A stretch of DNA of 51,220 nt from Planococcus sp. A6. Lineage in GTDB: Bacteria; Bacillota; Bacilli; Bacillales_A; Planococcaceae. A program made the position numbers and the translations under genes. Shown here piece by piece: positions 50,085 through 51,220 of this stretch. Below the pieces are notes generated by a model. It saw only the letters and a list, made by a program, of their open reading frames with translations, made no database searches and was not told the origin of the DNA. The first letter of the stretch is position 1. Each line of letters begins with the position of its first letter. The stretch spans positions 1-51,220 of the forward strand of contig NZ_JAPEHT010000005.1 in the NCBI RefSeq assembly GCF_028823615.1, read 5' to 3'.

Positions 50085-50142
50085 AAAAAGCCCTCAAATA
50101 AACTGCTCACATGACGTGAAAAGCAGTTTACTTAAGGACTTT
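50085..50142 (-). terminator. Riboswitch-controlled leader terminator of the pur operon
   Basis: On the minus strand AGTCCTTAAGTAAACTGC pairs with GCAGTTTATTTGAGGGCT over 18 positions (four G-T pairs), followed by TTTTTAC. The competing antiterminator uses 50201-50213 (GGAAAGCAACTTA), which can pair with TAAGT and TGCTTTTC of the left arm and overlaps the last two bases of aptamer helix P1. Ligand-bound aptamer should free the terminator. Confidence 0.85.
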
Positions 50143-50211
50143 GATTCAACGAAAACATACGTGATGGCATAAAAAAGCACATCCTCCGTTATAAGTACCA
50201 TAAGTTGCTTT

Positions 50212-50280
50212 CCCGCATAGTCCGGACATTTACGGTGTCCTGGTAGAGACGCAGAGGCCAATTCCTCTGCATATATGGGG
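50212..50280 (-). promoter_or_regulatory. Guanine-type purine riboswitch aptamer
   Basis: P1 is CCCCATA with TATGCGGG; P2 is CAGAGG with CCTCTG around an AATTGG loop; J2/3 reads TCTCTACC; P3 is GGACA with TGTCC around a CCGTAAA loop; J3/1 is GACTATG. The C in ACTATG (where adenine aptamers have T) marks guanine specificity. Loop kissing segments are present. Guanine or hypoxanthine excess should stop transcription of purE-D. Confidence 0.95.
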
Positions 50281-50291
50281 TTTCCTTATTA

Positions 50292-50320
50292 ATCATAACA
50301 AGATGATTCAAGTGCGTCAA
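50292..50320 (-). promoter_or_regulatory. Sigma-A promoter of the pur operon
   Basis: Minus strand TTGACG, 17 bases, TATGAT. Transcription would begin around 50284-50286, just before the aptamer. Confidence 0.85.
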
Positions 50321-50324
50321 TGGT

Positions 50325-50337
50325 AAAGTCGAACGAT
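50325..50337 (+). promoter_or_regulatory. PurBox 1 (PurR binding site)
   Basis: AAAGTCGAACGAT agrees with the AWWWCCGAACWWT consensus at 10 of 13 positions, including the full CGAAC core. It lies just upstream of the -35, facing PurBox 2. PurR represses at low PRPP. Confidence 0.7.
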
Positions 50338-50355
50338 AACCAAAACACTTCTTTT

Positions 50356-50368
50356 AACGTTCGTGTTT
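50356..50368 (-). promoter_or_regulatory. PurBox 2, inverted relative to PurBox 1
   Basis: The minus strand reads AAACACGAACGTT, again 10 of 13 matches with an intact CGAAC core. The two boxes face each other with 18 bases between them, close to the arrangement in B. subtilis pur control regions. Confidence 0.7.
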
Positions 50369-50383
50369 TTTACCCATCATCTG

Positions 50384-50572
50384 CTATTTTTCGATTTTAT
50401 TACCTTTAAACTTGATAATCTGGCGGACAGGTACAGGCTCTCCATTAATTTCTTCAAATAAGGGCTCTTCTTTACGGCCCACAGCCATATAACCCTCTTG
50501 TTTCATTCGGTTCAGACAGTCTTCCATCGTCTCGTGTTCCTGCACTTCGAACCAGATTGTCTTTTTACTCAT
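50384..50572 (-). CDS. NETI motif-containing protein
   Basis: A 62-residue protein of the small Bacillales NETI family (YebG in B. subtilis), with [19 protein letters not shown] and [13 protein letters not shown] matching the family. Function unknown. The ATG overlaps the upstream DUF2179 gene's stop (ATGA), so the two are co-translated. It ends near the PurBoxes; no terminator is obvious, so some read-through into pur is possible. Confidence 0.88.
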   Translation of the reverse strand: MSKKTIWFEVQEHETMEDCLNRMKQEGYMAVGRKEEPLFEEINGEPVPVRQIIKFKGNKIEK

Positions 50573-51111
50573 TTAAATAATCTACCTCTTTTCACTTGTT
50601 TTACCCAGAATCCACCATGAATCGTTTTCGGTTCATAGGCTATAATAAAAGCTTTTGGATCGATCTCCTGAATAGTTTTATATAATTTTAATTCCCATTT
50701 CCGAGGAGTCAAAATCTGCATGGCTTGACGTCCACCATCTCTGCCATTTGCCTCCCAATCAGTTACTCCATAGCCTTTTTCACGCAACTTCTGGGGAAGC
50801 TCATCACTTTCATGGTTACTAATAACATTAACTGTTATATAGCCGAGCGCCATTTTCTCCTCGATTTTGGAACCGATAACAACTCCAGAGCCATAGCCAA
50901 TCGCATAAGCAACTAAGTTCTGAATCTGATCTAGATTATCCAATACCAGTCCAAGCCCTACTATATATATAACCACTTCTATCATGCTGACAAGCGCTGC
51001 TAAATAACGGAAACCTTTAAGCGTCATAATCATCCGCACGGTAAAGAAAGTGACATAGACAATATTGATTGAAAATATTATGAGAACCATTAACCACGGA
51101 TTAATATCCAA
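50569..51111 (-). CDS. DUF2179/UPF0316 membrane protein (YebE-like)
   Basis: A roughly 180-residue protein with three N-terminal membrane segments ([52 protein letters not shown]) and a C-terminal soluble DUF2179 domain that includes [15 protein letters not shown]. Function unknown. Start is uncertain: TTG at 51111 has AAAGGG eight bases upstream, while GTG at 51120 abuts that site; I prefer the TTG. First gene of a two-gene unit with the NETI protein. Confidence 0.88.
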   Translation of the reverse strand: MDINPWLMVLIIFSINIVYVTFFTVRMIMTLKGFRYLAALVSMIEVVIYIVGLGLVLDNLDQIQNLVAYAIGYGSGVVIGSKIEEKMALGYITVNVISNHESDELPQKLREKGYGVTDWEANGRDGGRQAMQILTPRKWELKLYKTIQEIDPKAFIIAYEPKTIHGGFWVKQVKRGRLFK

Positions 51112-51143
51112 TTTCTGCACCCTTTCCTTCGCAATTAAATTTC

Positions 51144-51172
51144 ATATTAGGGTAATCAAAGTTCGAATGCAA
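51144..51172 (-). promoter_or_regulatory. Sigma-A promoter of the DUF2179-NETI unit
   Basis: Minus strand TTGCAT, 17 bases, TAATAT, 33 bases before the chosen start codon. The remaining bases to the window end show nothing more than A/T-rich sequence. Confidence 0.7.
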
Positions 51173-51220
51173 GAGAGAATTGGCATTGTTTCGTGAAAAA
51201 AGCAAATGAAACAAAAAAAA

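Larger units (their letters stand above)
50062..50383 (-). promoter_or_regulatory. Leader and promoter region of the pur operon
   Basis: A 322-base non-coding stretch between the NETI gene and purE. In transcription order it contains two facing PurBoxes, a consensus promoter, a guanine riboswitch aptamer, an antiterminator strand, a possible 12-codon leader frame and an intrinsic terminator. Each is listed separately. Confidence 0.9.

Overview
The window looks like a core-chromosome segment of a low-to-mid GC Gram-positive of the order Bacillales, most likely Planococcaceae (Planococcus/Planomicrobium type). The reasons are strong GGAGG-type ribosome binding sites, TPP and guanine riboswitches, PurBoxes, a Bacillus-style 12-gene pur operon, CydS, FbpA-like and NETI small proteins, and gene order. 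Read on the minus strand from right to left, the order DUF2179-NETI-purEKBCSQLFMNHD, yerA, yerB, yerC, pcrB-pcrA-ligA-camS, gatCAB, dgkB, rlmCD reproduces the Bacillus subtilis yeb-pur-yer-gat-yef neighbourhood. The genus is an inference. No tRNA, rRNA, insertion sequence, prophage or CRISPR array was seen.

Layout. 1-14.7 kb is mixed housekeeping and accessory: DinB-fold protein, pepF-type peptidase with a RimJ-like acetyltransferase, a long TspO-like membrane protein, map, thiT with a TPP riboswitch, an M20 peptidase, a 49-residue basic protein, a DEAD-box helicase/M29 aminopeptidase/SGNH hydrolase operon, a DHA2 drug-efflux pump with divergent TetR regulator, a frameshifted amidase and an FbpA-like small protein. 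14.8-22.8 kb holds a DUF1801 protein, an AAC(3)-I-like acetyltransferase, a flavodoxin, rlmCD, cydA-cydB-cydS, a Nudix hydrolase, dgkB and a frameshifted thioredoxin-fold gene. 22.8-23.8 kb is a 1-kb non-coding region with three copies of a 216-bp unit and a 116-bp GC-rich dispersed repeat. 23.8-37.2 kb is gatCAB, camS-ligA-pcrA-pcrB, yerC, yerB, yerA and a GNAT gene. 37.4-50.4 kb is the complete purine operon with its leader, and 50.4-51.2 kb has a NETI protein and a DUF2179 membrane protein.

The purine operon encodes all steps from PRPP to IMP. Its leader carries two facing PurBoxes, a consensus promoter, a guanine aptamer and a terminator with a visible antiterminator, so initiation and elongation are probably both controlled.

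The most surprising content is damage. pcrA is split by a 62-bp tandem duplication; an amidase, a thioredoxin-fold gene and yerB each carry a short frameshift (two of them at runs of five G); and the DEAD-box helicase has lost motif VI in frame. Since pcrA is essential in B. subtilis, assembly or sequencing error must be excluded before biology is inferred. I found no convincing new multi-gene system; the least explained sequence is the tandem-repeat region at 22.9-23.4 kb.
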